A stretch of 49,082 bases of DNA, taken from Parvularculaceae bacterium. GTDB lineage: Bacteria; Pseudomonadota; Alphaproteobacteria; Caulobacterales; Parvularculaceae. The notes below the pieces were generated by a model that was not told where the DNA came from, did no database searches, and worked only from the letters and a program-made list of their open reading frames with translations. Position numbers and translations under genes: made by a program. The DNA lies in the NCBI GenBank assembly GCA_021776465.1, contig JAJFFU010000075.1, positions 1 through 49,082 of the forward strand, written 5' to 3'. Each line of letters opens with the position of its first letter. The stretch's first letter is position 1. Of this stretch, positions 18,394 through 26,683 are shown in pieces.

Positions 18394-19418
18394 AAAAATC
18401 AGCAATCGTCATTTTTCCTGGTCGCGGCACTTACGGCAAGGATGAGCTTGCCTATCTTTCGCGCCACCATAGCGACAAGGCCGCGTTCGTTGCCGGCGTT
18501 GATGCGTGGCGCACGGCGCAAGGCCACACACCTGTTTCAGAACTAGATGGCGCTAAAACCTATGCCGCAAGTCGGCACGCTTCCAGCGTCAACGCCTCTG
18601 CATTGATTTACACTTGCGCATTGGCGGACTTCTCGTCGATTGATCGTGAACAATATGACATCACCGCAGTCTGCGGAAATTCCCTCGGTTGGTATCTGAC
18701 GCTCGCTGCTGCTGGCGCCCTAAACGCAGAAAACGCTATTCGACTTGTCGACACAATGGGCGCGCTAATGGAAGAAAAAGGCGTTGGCGGACAGTTGATC
18801 TATCCTTTTGTTGACGAAAACTGGCGTCCGTCGGCGAAAAACACCAAGGCGATCGCCGAAGCACTGCACGCCGGCAAAACTGAAGGCGAGGCGTTCCTTT
18901 CTATCAGGCTTGGGGGCATGGCGGTTCTCGCCGGAGACGACGCAGGAATGGCGGCCATGGAGAAATCCCTGCCGGCGGCGGAAGGTCGATACCCATTCAG
19001 GCTGGCCCGCCATGCGGCGTTTCATACGCCGCTAATGCAGCACGTGTCGGAGGCGGCTTTTGCTGCTTTGCCGGCGGATCTGTTTGCGGCGCCGAGCGTT
19101 CCGATGATCGACGGGCGCGGCGTGATCTGGACGCCCGGCGTGACAGACACGGACCGACTTTATCAGTACACGTTGGGTCACCAGATCGTTGAAACCTACG
19201 ATTTCTCAAAGTCGGTCGAGGTTGCGATCAAAGAGTTCGCACCGGACGTTTTAATTCTTGCCGGTCCCGGCGCAACGCTCGGCGCTCCTATCGCGCAGGA
19301 ACTCATCCATCATCGATGGCAGGGGCTGACGTCAAAAGCAGACTTCAGCGCCCGCCAGAAGGAAGATGCGTTCCTGTTGGCCATGGGCCGCGATGATCAG
19401 CGAAGTGTAGTCGTTTAA
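18390..19418 (+). CDS. FabD-like acyltransferase with atypical active site
   Basis: A 342-residue protein of the acyl-carrier-protein acyltransferase (FabD/AT) fold. The nucleophile elbow reads CGNSLGWY with Ser98 (FabD has GHSLGEY), and the catalytic His is probably His212 in AAFHTPLM. The helix that in FabD carries the malonyl-binding arginine (E. coli EMRGKFM) reads DTMGALM, with Met123 in place of Arg by eye alignment. This argues against malonyl specificity and for a neutral acyl group. It starts at GTG 18390 inside the upstream stop (GTGA), so it is coupled to the E1 fusion; there is no other plausible start. The acyl donor and acceptor are unknown. Confidence 0.82.
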   Translation: MKKSAIVIFPGRGTYGKDELAYLSRHHSDKAAFVAGVDAWRTAQGHTPVSELDGAKTYAASRHASSVNASALIYTCALADFSSIDREQYDITAVCGNSLGWYLTLAAAGALNAENAIRLVDTMGALMEEKGVGGQLIYPFVDENWRPSAKNTKAIAEALHAGKTEGEAFLSIRLGGMAVLAGDDAGMAAMEKSLPAAEGRYPFRLARHAAFHTPLMQHVSEAAFAALPADLFAAPSVPMIDGRGVIWTPGVTDTDRLYQYTLGHQIVETYDFSKSVEVAIKEFAPDVLILAGPGATLGAPIAQELIHHRWQGLTSKADFSARQKEDAFLLAMGRDDQRSVVV

Positions 19419-19430
19419 TCGGGAACCGTT

Positions 19431-20582
19431 TTACCGCAACTCCGGCGCAATTGCCGCCATTACGTCAAGATGTTCGCGGGCGAAATTTCGGCAACGCTCA
19501 GGCGACCAGCCAACATCCGGATTTGGATTCACAGTCGCGTCCTTGAACGGCATTTCCAGCGTCATAGACAGGCAATCCCAGGTCTGGGCGACATAATTGT
19601 TGGCGATGTCGAGATTTGCTTTGCCTGGCGCTGATGGCGGGTAACCGTCCTTGGTCTGAAAATCCTTGCTGAGATCGAGCAATAGCGATGAAAAACGGTC
19701 ATATCGCGCTTGATGTGTTTCACTCCAAGACGGAATGCCGTTCGCGCTCACTAAAAAATTATTCGGAATAGCCTCGTCGCCGTGCACATCTAGGAAAAAG
19801 TCGACGCCGGTTTCGCGCATTTTTTCGCGAACGAGGCAGACTTCCGGACTTTTCTCCATCGTTGTGTTTCGCCACGCCCGGTTGAGGTCTGTGCCAGCCG
19901 CATTGGTGCGCAAATGTCCCCGGCGTGCGCCATCCAGATTCATGCATGGAATGATGTGGACTGTCGCGGCCTTGAGAAGCGTCTTTGCCGCTGCGTTATT
20001 TTTGTCCGCGAGCGCTGGAAGGAATCCTTCCATCCACCACGAACCCATGGTCTCGCCCGGATGTTGGCGGGCGATCACCCAATATTGCAGCGGGCCGTTA
20101 CCGGCGCGAATATAGTCGATCACCTGACCGTCGAGGGTCTTGCCAAGTTTTTGATGCTTATAAACAGAGCTTCCGCTGACCGTTTCAACAAATGGTCGGT
20201 ACCGCGTTGTCGGATAGGCGGCGAAATATGCGTATTGGATCGTTGCGCGCTCAGGCGTATGCGCAATTGTAAGGACACCATCCGCATAATGTGTATCGAC
20301 GCGGAACCAATCTTCTCCGTCATAGGAAGCAACGGTGCGATAGTCGCTCCAACCCGGCACATAAGAAGACCCGCCAGCATTTATCAGGTGCATTACCAAC
20401 GGCTTGTTGGCCGCGTTCTCGACGCGATAGTTGAAATATTGGAAAAAATTCGCTGCGCCGTCCGGTTCAATTTCCAGACGGATATTGGAGACGTCGCTTG
20501 CGTCGATGATCTTGATATTTCCATTGTCGAAATCACTTGAGATCGAAACGGTTTTCTTCTTTCCGAACCATGGAAAGCTCAT
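19431..20582 (-). CDS. M14-family cytosolic carboxypeptidase-like protein
   Basis: Zinc carboxypeptidase of the M14 family in the cytosolic carboxypeptidase (CCP) branch, 383 residues, no signal peptide. An N-terminal beta-rich domain (about residues 1-130) characteristic of this branch precedes the catalytic domain. Zinc ligands are in ARQHPGETMGSWWMEG (His and Glu) and FLDVHGDEAIPNN (His); the catalytic Glu is probably in MTLEMPFKD near the C-terminus. RGHLRTNAAGTDLNRAW provides the Arg/Asn substrate-binding motif. Eukaryotic CCPs remove C-terminal or branched glutamates; the bacterial substrate is unknown. It begins 42 bp after aspS on the same strand, so the two may be cotranscribed, and ends 12 bp from the convergent acyltransferase gene. 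Confidence 0.9.
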   Translation of the reverse strand: MSFPWFGKKKTVSISSDFDNGNIKIIDASDVSNIRLEIEPDGAANFFQYFNYRVENAANKPLVMHLINAGGSSYVPGWSDYRTVASYDGEDWFRVDTHYADGVLTIAHTPERATIQYAYFAAYPTTRYRPFVETVSGSSVYKHQKLGKTLDGQVIDYIRAGNGPLQYWVIARQHPGETMGSWWMEGFLPALADKNNAAAKTLLKAATVHIIPCMNLDGARRGHLRTNAAGTDLNRAWRNTTMEKSPEVCLVREKMRETGVDFFLDVHGDEAIPNNFLVSANGIPSWSETHQARYDRFSSLLLDLSKDFQTKDGYPPSAPGKANLDIANNYVAQTWDCLSMTLEMPFKDATVNPNPDVGWSPERCRNFAREHLDVMAAIAPELR

Positions 20583-20624
20583 ACTCTTACTCCTCTGACG
20601 TCCCTGCTCTTTCGATGGTGCGGA

Positions 20625-22424
20625 TTACGCCTTCTTTTCAACAATTGGCGGCGCCAACCGGATGTGAATTTCCTTCAATTGCTCGGGCGATGCATTCGCC
20701 GGCGCGCCGAGCAACAAATCTTCCGCCTGTTGGTTCATCGGGAACATCGTCACCTCACGGATGTTTTCCTGATCCGCGAGCAACATGACGATCCGTTCAA
20801 TCCCCATCGCGCAGCCGCCATGCGGCGGCGCGCCATATCGGAATGCGTTCAACATGCCGCCGAACTGGTCTTCAACGACGTCCTTGCCATAACCGGCAAT
20901 TTCAAACGCTTTGTACATGATGTCCGGCCGGTGATTCCGGATCGCGCCTGATCCAAGTTCATAACCGTTGCAGACAAGATCATATTGAAATGCTTTGAGC
21001 CCGAGCTTTTCTTCGTCGCTTTTCGCTGCCTCAAGCGCTTCAAGGCCGCCTTGCGGCATCGAAAACGGATTATGTCCGAACTCGACTTTCTTGTGTTCTT
21101 CGTCCCACTCATACATCGGGAAATCGACAATCCAGGCCAGTTCAAAACTGTCCTTGTTCGTAATTTCCATTTCTTCGCCGATCAGGACGCGCGCTTTGGC
21201 GGCGACGGGTAGGAAGTCCTGCGGTTTGCCTGCGAGGAAGAATGCAGCGTCACCAGCTTTCATGCCGAGTTGTTCACGCACGGCTTCAGACCGTTCTGGG
21301 CCGATATTTTTCGCCAGCGGTCCTTTCACTTCGCCTTCTGCAAAGATCATGTACCCCATACCGGGCAGGCCCTGTTTTTGCGCCCAGTTATTCATACGGT
21401 CACAAAATGCACGACTGCCGCCGCCGGGCGCCGGAATGGCGCGAATTTCATGGCGCGGGTCGGCCTCGAGGATCGATGCGAAGACTTTAAAGCTCGATCC
21501 GCGGAAGTGATCGGATACAACCTGCATTTCGATCGGGCATCGAAGGTCCGGTTTGTCGGTTCCGTATTTCAGCAATGCTTCATCAAACGGGATCAGCGGG
21601 AACGGGTAGTTCGTGACCTTACGATCACCAGCGAAGGCGGCGAACGTATCGTGCATCACCGGGCCGACGGCGTCGAATACGTCTGCACGCTCGACAAAAC
21701 TCATTTCCAGATCGAGCTGATAAAACTCTCCGGCGGAGCGATCAGCACGCGCGTCTTCATCGCGGAAACACGGCGCGATCTGATAATAGCGATCGAAACC
21801 GGAGACCATGATCAGCTGTTTGAAAATCTGCGGCGCCTGCGGCAACGCGTAAAATTTTCCCGGGTGTAAGCGCGACGGCACAAGAAAGTCGCGCGCACCT
21901 TCTGGCGACGACGCCGTCAGGATTGGCGTTTGAAAATCACTGAAGCCTGTGTCTTCCATGCCGCGCCGGATTTCGCGGATGACCGCTGATCGCAGCATGA
22001 TGTTCTGGTGCAGCGTTTCACGGCGCAGGTCGAGATAGCGATATGTCATCCGAATATCTTCGGGATAATCCGGCTCGCCAAAAACTGGCAGCGGTAGTTC
22101 TTCCGCTTCGGAAAGAACCTCAAACGACTTGATCCGGATTTCGACCTCGCCTGTCGGCAGGTTTGTATTGATCACGTCAGCGTCGCGCGCGACGACCGCG
22201 CCTTCGACGCAGATGACACTTTCCTGCCGGACTTGTTCGACCGCAGCGAAAAACGCCATCTCCGGTTCGACCACCAATTGCGTCAAACCGTAGTGATCGC
22301 GCAGGTCAATGAATAGCAGGCCGCCATGGTCTCGTTTGCGATGGACCCAACCGGACAGGCGAACAGTTTCGCCGACGTTGGTTTTGCGCAATTGGCCGCA
22401 ATGATGGGTGCGGTACGCGTGCAT
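20625..22424 (-). CDS. aspS: Aspartyl-tRNA synthetase (probably Asp/Asn non-discriminating)
   Basis: Class IIb synthetase of 599 residues attaching aspartate to tRNA. Visible are the OB-fold anticodon domain ([20 protein letters not shown]), motif 2 ([20 protein letters not shown]), the bacterial GAD insertion, and motif 3 ([13 protein letters not shown]). The ATG at 22422-22424 with an AGAGG site upstream is preferred over a start 45 codons earlier, because family N-termini begin [10 protein letters not shown]. The anticodon domain has His33 in RDHGG, where E. coli has RDLGS; in studied bacterial enzymes this His marks synthetases that also charge tRNA-Asn, so indirect Asn-tRNA formation by GatCAB is predicted. 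Confidence 0.96.
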   Translation of the reverse strand: MHAYRTHHCGQLRKTNVGETVRLSGWVHRKRDHGGLLFIDLRDHYGLTQLVVEPEMAFFAAVEQVRQESVICVEGAVVARDADVINTNLPTGEVEIRIKSFEVLSEAEELPLPVFGEPDYPEDIRMTYRYLDLRRETLHQNIMLRSAVIREIRRGMEDTGFSDFQTPILTASSPEGARDFLVPSRLHPGKFYALPQAPQIFKQLIMVSGFDRYYQIAPCFRDEDARADRSAGEFYQLDLEMSFVERADVFDAVGPVMHDTFAAFAGDRKVTNYPFPLIPFDEALLKYGTDKPDLRCPIEMQVVSDHFRGSSFKVFASILEADPRHEIRAIPAPGGGSRAFCDRMNNWAQKQGLPGMGYMIFAEGEVKGPLAKNIGPERSEAVREQLGMKAGDAAFFLAGKPQDFLPVAAKARVLIGEEMEITNKDSFELAWIVDFPMYEWDEEHKKVEFGHNPFSMPQGGLEALEAAKSDEEKLGLKAFQYDLVCNGYELGSGAIRNHRPDIMYKAFEIAGYGKDVVEDQFGGMLNAFRYGAPPHGGCAMGIERIVMLLADQENIREVTMFPMNQQAEDLLLGAPANASPEQLKEIHIRLAPPIVEKKA

Positions 22425-22657
22425 GACATAACCTCTAATTTTGGCTTGGTTGAAGCGCTGAGAAGGACGCGCCGGATTGGCAATCACCCCCGTCCCTGTC
22501 AAGTCCGATCGGCGCGCCGGGCGCGTCTTAAGCGCTTTTTTGGCGCTGATACGCGGCAAAATGTGGTTTTTTTACGTTGGAATATCAGGGAAAGCCCTTT
22601 TGACGCGGTGTCGATATCCCTACATACACTGCATCGTTTCACACACCGGAGGGGCTT
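22425..22657. other. Divergent intergenic region aspS / S49 peptidase
   Basis: A 233-bp stretch with the start regions of two divergent genes. Apart from the candidate rightward promoter listed separately, I see no gene, hairpin or tRNA-dependent leader element. Confidence 0.4.
22600..22628 (+). promoter_or_regulatory. Candidate sigma-70 promoter of the S49 peptidase gene
   Basis: TTGACG (22600-22605), a 17-bp spacer, and CATACA (22623-22628) lie about 30 bp before the GTG start. The -35 is a 5/6 match to TTGACA; the -10 is weak (3/6). Confidence 0.4.
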
Positions 22658-23767
22658 GTGACTGAAAGACCACCACTTTTAACCGACCTTGTGCGCATGG
22701 TGATCAAAATGATCGTCGGCGGCATTCTTGTAATTGCGCTCGTATCTTGCGGGGTTGGCGTTATTGGCGCTGCCGGCGCAGGCGCGGCTGGCGGATCCGC
22801 CGGAAAGGCGAAAGATCCTACGTCTGATCACCTATATGGCGAAGAAGACAGCGAAAACGCGATCATGCGCGTCAATATTATCGGGCCGATTCTTTCGCAC
22901 AAAACCGGCGATGGCGGCTTTTTCGCTGCGGTTTCCGAAGTGACTTATGGCTACTCCGTCAAGGAACAACTCCTGAAAGCGGCCAAGGACGACGACATCA
23001 AAGCGGTCATGATTTTTGTCCGCACGCCTGGCGGTTCTATTGTTGGCAGCCAGGCGATCCACGATGGCGTGCTGGCGGTCAAAGAAGCCGGTAAGCCTGT
23101 TGTCGCCTATGTAGACTCGTTCTCCGCCTCCGGCGGCGTCTGGTCCACGGCGGGCGCTGATAAGATCTTCTCAGATTTTGGCAGTATGATCGGGTCTGTT
23201 GGCGTTAATTTTGGCAACTGGATGTATTTTGACGATCCTGTGGCGCTCGACGGCGGTCTCTTCGGCGGCGGCGTGGAAACCCGCGGCGGCGTTAAGGCCC
23301 AATTCCTTGGCGCCGGTCTTGGCAAGGATCTTGGCAATCCATGGCGTCCGATGACCGAGCGGGAGCGCTCGCTGATCACCGCCAGCGCTCAGTTCTACTA
23401 TGATCAATTCGTCGATCACGTCGTCACAAACCGGCCGGTCGATCGCGATCTGCTCGTCAACGAATACGGCGCAATGATCTTCGCCGACGCACTCGCGAAA
23501 GATCGCGGATACATCGACGATATGAAAACCTATCAGGAAACCCTGGATTTCATCGCTGGCGATATTGGCGCTGAGGGCGACGACTGGAAGCTGATATCGC
23601 CGCCCTACGTCAAGAAAACACCGATCGAAGAGCTCTTCGGCGCGACCCTGACATCCCTGTCACCTCGCAACCGTGCGGCCGAGCAGCAGGCGGCCGCTTG
23701 CGCCGAGCTGAAAAGCCGGCCAGTGGCCATGTCAGTCCAGGCGCTGACAGCATATTGCGGCTCCTGA
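22658..23767 (+). CDS. S49 signal-peptide-peptidase-like protease
   Basis: Membrane-anchored serine protease of the S49 (SppA/SohB) family, 369 residues. A hydrophobic N-terminal segment (about residues 12-32) contains LVSCG, which could be a lipobox, followed by a Gly/Ala-rich region. Core motifs are MIFVRTPGGSIVGSQAI, the nucleophile context SFSASGGVW with Ser158, SDFGSMIGSVGV, and a following ETRGGVKAQFLGAG segment likely holding the catalytic Lys. This single-domain, short form resembles SohB/SppA36K. The GTG start follows a strong CGGAGGGG site (22646-22653). Possible roles are cleavage of leftover signal peptides. A terminator follows. Confidence 0.88.
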   Translation: MTERPPLLTDLVRMVIKMIVGGILVIALVSCGVGVIGAAGAGAAGGSAGKAKDPTSDHLYGEEDSENAIMRVNIIGPILSHKTGDGGFFAAVSEVTYGYSVKEQLLKAAKDDDIKAVMIFVRTPGGSIVGSQAIHDGVLAVKEAGKPVVAYVDSFSASGGVWSTAGADKIFSDFGSMIGSVGVNFGNWMYFDDPVALDGGLFGGGVETRGGVKAQFLGAGLGKDLGNPWRPMTERERSLITASAQFYYDQFVDHVVTNRPVDRDLLVNEYGAMIFADALAKDRGYIDDMKTYQETLDFIAGDIGAEGDDWKLISPPYVKKTPIEELFGATLTSLSPRNRAAEQQAAACAELKSRPVAMSVQALTAYCGS

Positions 23768-23789
23768 CCAAATAAACGGTAAGAATAAC

Positions 23790-23821
23790 AAAAGCCTCCG
23801 CTGCAAAGCGGAGGCTTTTTC
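23790..23821 (+). terminator. Rho-independent terminator after the S49 gene
   Basis: A perfect 12-bp inverted repeat (AAAGCCTCCGCT at 23791-23802, AGCGGAGGCTTT at 23807-23818) with a GCAA tetraloop is followed by TTTTT, 23 bp after the S49 stop. The A/T flanks make it potentially bidirectional. Confidence 0.92.
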
Positions 23822-23909
23822 TATGCTTCGCGCCAAAACCTGTTGATGCGTCGATTGCGCCCGCCTTTTCAGATGACGCTTGGACATAGCGCTGATAGAA
23901 CGCGCGCCC

Positions 23910-25055
23910 ATGCGCATTATCGAAACCACGTCTGACCTGACCACTTTTGTGGAAGAAATCGCCGCCAGCCCTTTCATCGCGGTCGATACTGAATTCATGC
24001 GTGAGAAAACCTTCTGGCCGATTCTTTGCCTCGTTCAGGTCGCAGCACACGGCGGCGAGGCCATTATTGACCCGCTCGCAGACGGCATCGATCTCGCGCC
24101 ATTATTAAACGTGCTCACGAATAAAAATGTCGTGAAAGTCTTTCACGCAGCGCGCCAGGACATCGAAATCTTTTTTCGCTTGCTCGACGAAGTGCCGGCC
24201 CCCCTTTTCGACACGCAGATCGCCGCCATGGCGTGTGGCTTCGGCGACCAGATCGGATACGAGCCCCTGATGCGGACCCTAGTGAACGCAAAGATCGATA
24301 AGGGATCCCGGTTTACCGATTGGGCCCGTCGCCCTCTGACCGATGCGCAACTTACCTATGCCTTGTCAGACGTGACGCATTTACGCGAGGCGTTTCCGAT
24401 ACTCCGCGAAAAACTGCGCAAGGAAGATCGTGAGCATTGGGTTGAGGAAGAGATGCAGGCGCTGCTTAATGAGCGACTGTATTATGTCGATCCGGAAGAC
24501 GCATGGCGCCGGCTACGGTTGCGCGGCGTCAAACCGAAAGAACTAGGGCCATTGATGAAGCTTGCCGAATGGCGGGAGCGCGAAGCCCATGAACGGGATG
24601 TTCCCCGAAGTCGAATAATCAAAGACGACGCGATCTACGAACTTGCCCGACTGCAACCCAAAACGACAAAAGATCTCGGCCGGGCGCGCAGCATACCGAA
24701 TGGGTTTGAACGTTCGAACGCTGGCGCCGCCATTATTGACGCCATTGGAAACGGTGTAGCGATCCCGCGCGATACCCTGCCCGATGTCTTAAAACCCGAC
24801 CGTCAAAAAGCGCCGGCGGATGTCGTTGATCTGTTAAAAGTTCTCCTGAAGCGGCAATGCGAACATTATGGCGTCGCGCCGAAACTGATTGCGTCGGGCG
24901 CAGATCTTGAGGCGATCGCACTGGGCGATATTGACAGTGTGCCGGCGATGAATGGCTGGCGGCGCGAAGTTTTTGGCGATGCGGCGGTCAGCCTGAAGAA
25001 CGGCGATTTGGCGCTCAAGCTCTCCAACAGCTCAGTCGAAATCTTGAAGGTCTGA
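23910..25055 (+). CDS. rnd: Ribonuclease D
   Basis: 3'-5' exoribonuclease of the DEDDy family that trims tRNA and other structured RNA 3' ends. ExoI is FIAVDTEFMREKTF with the Asp-x-Glu pair (about residues 25-27); ExoII is NVVKVFHAARQDIEIF; ExoIII is LTYALSDVTHLREAF with the Tyr and Asp. The C-terminal HRDC-like repeats follow (LAEWREREAHERDVPRSRI, DVVDLLKVLLKRQCE). Length of 381 residues matches E. coli RNase D. I prefer the ATG at 23910 over a TTG 30 bp upstream because family proteins start at MRIIETTSDL; the ribosome binding site is weak for either. The last 24 bp overlap the convergent permease gene. Confidence 0.93.
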   Translation: MRIIETTSDLTTFVEEIAASPFIAVDTEFMREKTFWPILCLVQVAAHGGEAIIDPLADGIDLAPLLNVLTNKNVVKVFHAARQDIEIFFRLLDEVPAPLFDTQIAAMACGFGDQIGYEPLMRTLVNAKIDKGSRFTDWARRPLTDAQLTYALSDVTHLREAFPILREKLRKEDREHWVEEEMQALLNERLYYVDPEDAWRRLRLRGVKPKELGPLMKLAEWREREAHERDVPRSRIIKDDAIYELARLQPKTTKDLGRARSIPNGFERSNAGAAIIDAIGNGVAIPRDTLPDVLKPDRQKAPADVVDLLKVLLKRQCEHYGVAPKLIASGADLEAIALGDIDSVPAMNGWRREVFGDAAVSLKNGDLALKLSNSSVEILKV

Positions 25056-26372
25056 TTGCGCCGGCGCGCCTTTTTTCCTCGCGAACAGATATAGCGCTGC
25101 GCCGGCGACGATTACACCGATCACGAATACGGCTTCCGCGGGCCGTGTCGATAAAGTGTAAACCAGCGCCCAGCCGGTAACGCATAGATAGATAGCGGGA
25201 ACAACCGGATACCCGAAAGCTTTGTAAGGTCGCGGCAAGTCTGGCTCGCGCAAACGCAATACGTATAATCCGCATACGGCGGCAAAACTGTTCAGCGCGA
25301 CAAGCGAACCGGCAAATACCAGGACCGATTCAAAGCTCCCGCTGATTATAAATAGTATTGCAAGCACTGACTGGAAGAGAATCGCGCGCGTTGGAATGCC
25401 GTCGGCATTCGCCTTGGCCAGAGGGCGGAAGACGGCGTAATCCTCGCCGATGACACGCAAAACGCGCGGTCCGGCAATCGTCATTGCACTGACGGTCGAG
25501 ATCAATAGGCCCGCCATTATGATCGCCGTCCACGCGCCTGCGGCCTCCCCGAACATTGAAACAGCCGCGATGAACCCAACCTCAATTTCACCGGCCAAGG
25601 CATCCATAGGTGCAGCAATCAGAAACGATGCGTTCAATGCGATATAAAGCACCGCAACGATAATCGCGCCAGCGGCAAGAATGATTGGCAAGTTACGCTC
25701 GGGGCGTTCAATTTCGCCCGTTAGATAGGTTGCAGCGTTCCACCCCGTGTAGGCGAAGCTGACGTAAATCAGCGCAACGGCAAACCCGGCGCTGGCGATA
25801 ACCGCTCCGTCACCGCCATGTGGCCGGAAATCGATCGGTTGCGGTTCGTCAAAAACGAAAAACGCTGCAGCGCAGAATGCAATAATCACGATGACTTTTA
25901 TCGCCGTGAAGACCGTCTGCAAAAGCGCGCTTGCGCGCCGACGCATGCTGTGGATCGCCGTAAGCGATAAAATGAGCGCGATCGCGATAGCACTTTTGAC
26001 GAAATAACCGGCGTCAGGGGCGATCGCTGCTGTCAGATAAGCCGCGAACGTCATCGCTGCGAGCGCAGTTGGCGCCGCAAAACCGATGCTGACTGATATC
26101 CACCCCGAGACAAATCCCGCGCCGGGGTGAAAGATGCGCGCCAGGAACTGGTACTCGCCGCCTGAACGTTTCAGCGCTGCGCCCAATTCGGCGTAGGACA
26201 CTGCGCCGCTAAAAGCCGCTGCGCCGCCAAGCGCCCACAACATCAAAATTGCAAACGGCGACTGGATTCCGAGTAACTGAAAGCCAAGGCTAGTGAAAAC
26301 GCCTGTACCGATCATATTGGCGACGACAATCGAAATTGCCGGGGTAAATCCATATCTGGATGTTTGAGTCAT
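25032..26372 (-). CDS. APC-family amino acid permease
   Basis: Inner membrane amino acid transporter of the APC superfamily, 446 residues with about 12 membrane helices. Helix 1 carries ISIVVANMIGTGVFTSLGF, with the unwound Gly-rich substrate site GTG; FSGAVSYAELGAALKRSGGEYQFL is the family's helix 2-3 signature, and GWNAATYLTGEIERPERNLP the helix 6 region. The LAT/YfnA-like branch is the nearest I can suggest; the amino acid is unknown. The gene lies back-to-back with the TonB-dependent receptor gene 311 bp away, so both could respond to peptide or amino acid supply. Its 3' end overlaps rnd by 24 bp. Confidence 0.9.
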   Translation of the reverse strand: MTQTSRYGFTPAISIVVANMIGTGVFTSLGFQLLGIQSPFAILMLWALGGAAAFSGAVSYAELGAALKRSGGEYQFLARIFHPGAGFVSGWISVSIGFAAPTALAAMTFAAYLTAAIAPDAGYFVKSAIAIALILSLTAIHSMRRRASALLQTVFTAIKVIVIIAFCAAAFFVFDEPQPIDFRPHGGDGAVIASAGFAVALIYVSFAYTGWNAATYLTGEIERPERNLPIILAAGAIIVAVLYIALNASFLIAAPMDALAGEIEVGFIAAVSMFGEAAGAWTAIIMAGLLISTVSAMTIAGPRVLRVIGEDYAVFRPLAKANADGIPTRAILFQSVLAILFIISGSFESVLVFAGSLVALNSFAAVCGLYVLRLREPDLPRPYKAFGYPVVPAIYLCVTGWALVYTLSTRPAEAVFVIGVIVAGAALYLFARKKGAPAQSDLQDFD

Positions 26373-26683
26373 TACTGTTGGTCGCCCCTACCGCTTTGCA
26401 TCATTGGAAAGATCGCGTCATGCGCCATAAACGAATAAGCGTGAATGTTGCAATTTTGCGACAAGGTTAACAGCAGTTAAGAATTACTATAACGGTTTGA
26501 ATTACTTATATAAATAGGACTGGCCTGCGCCAACGGCTCAACTGCAGTGACTAAGGCTTCCGTTTGCAAAATATTTCAGCAGATCGTGCCATTGCGCGCC
26601 AACACGAACGGCATAGCGTGGAGCATACGCGCACAAATCAAATCCAGTGCGCGATAAAAATTCAAAAACGGAGAGGGTACAAT
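26373..26683. other. AT-rich divergent control region, APC permease / TonB-dependent receptor
   Basis: A 311-bp stretch with no gene. Its centre (about 26441-26520) is markedly richer in A+T than the surroundings, with TTAACAGCAGTTAAG, TTACTATAAC and TTATATAAATAG. It is the likely promoter region for one or both divergent genes, but I cannot place -35/-10 boxes with confidence. A strong GGAGAGGG ribosome binding site for the receptor lies at 26670-26677. Confidence 0.5.

Noticed and set aside
22425-22559. Longer AspRS start 45 codons upstream
   Set aside because: The extension does not match family N-termini, lacks a good ribosome binding site, and the internal ATG has AGAGG.
26564-26683. 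Upstream start of the TonB-dependent receptor
   Set aside because: It would bury the signal peptide behind 40 charged residues; the ATG at 26684 has GGAGAGGG and a normal signal peptide.
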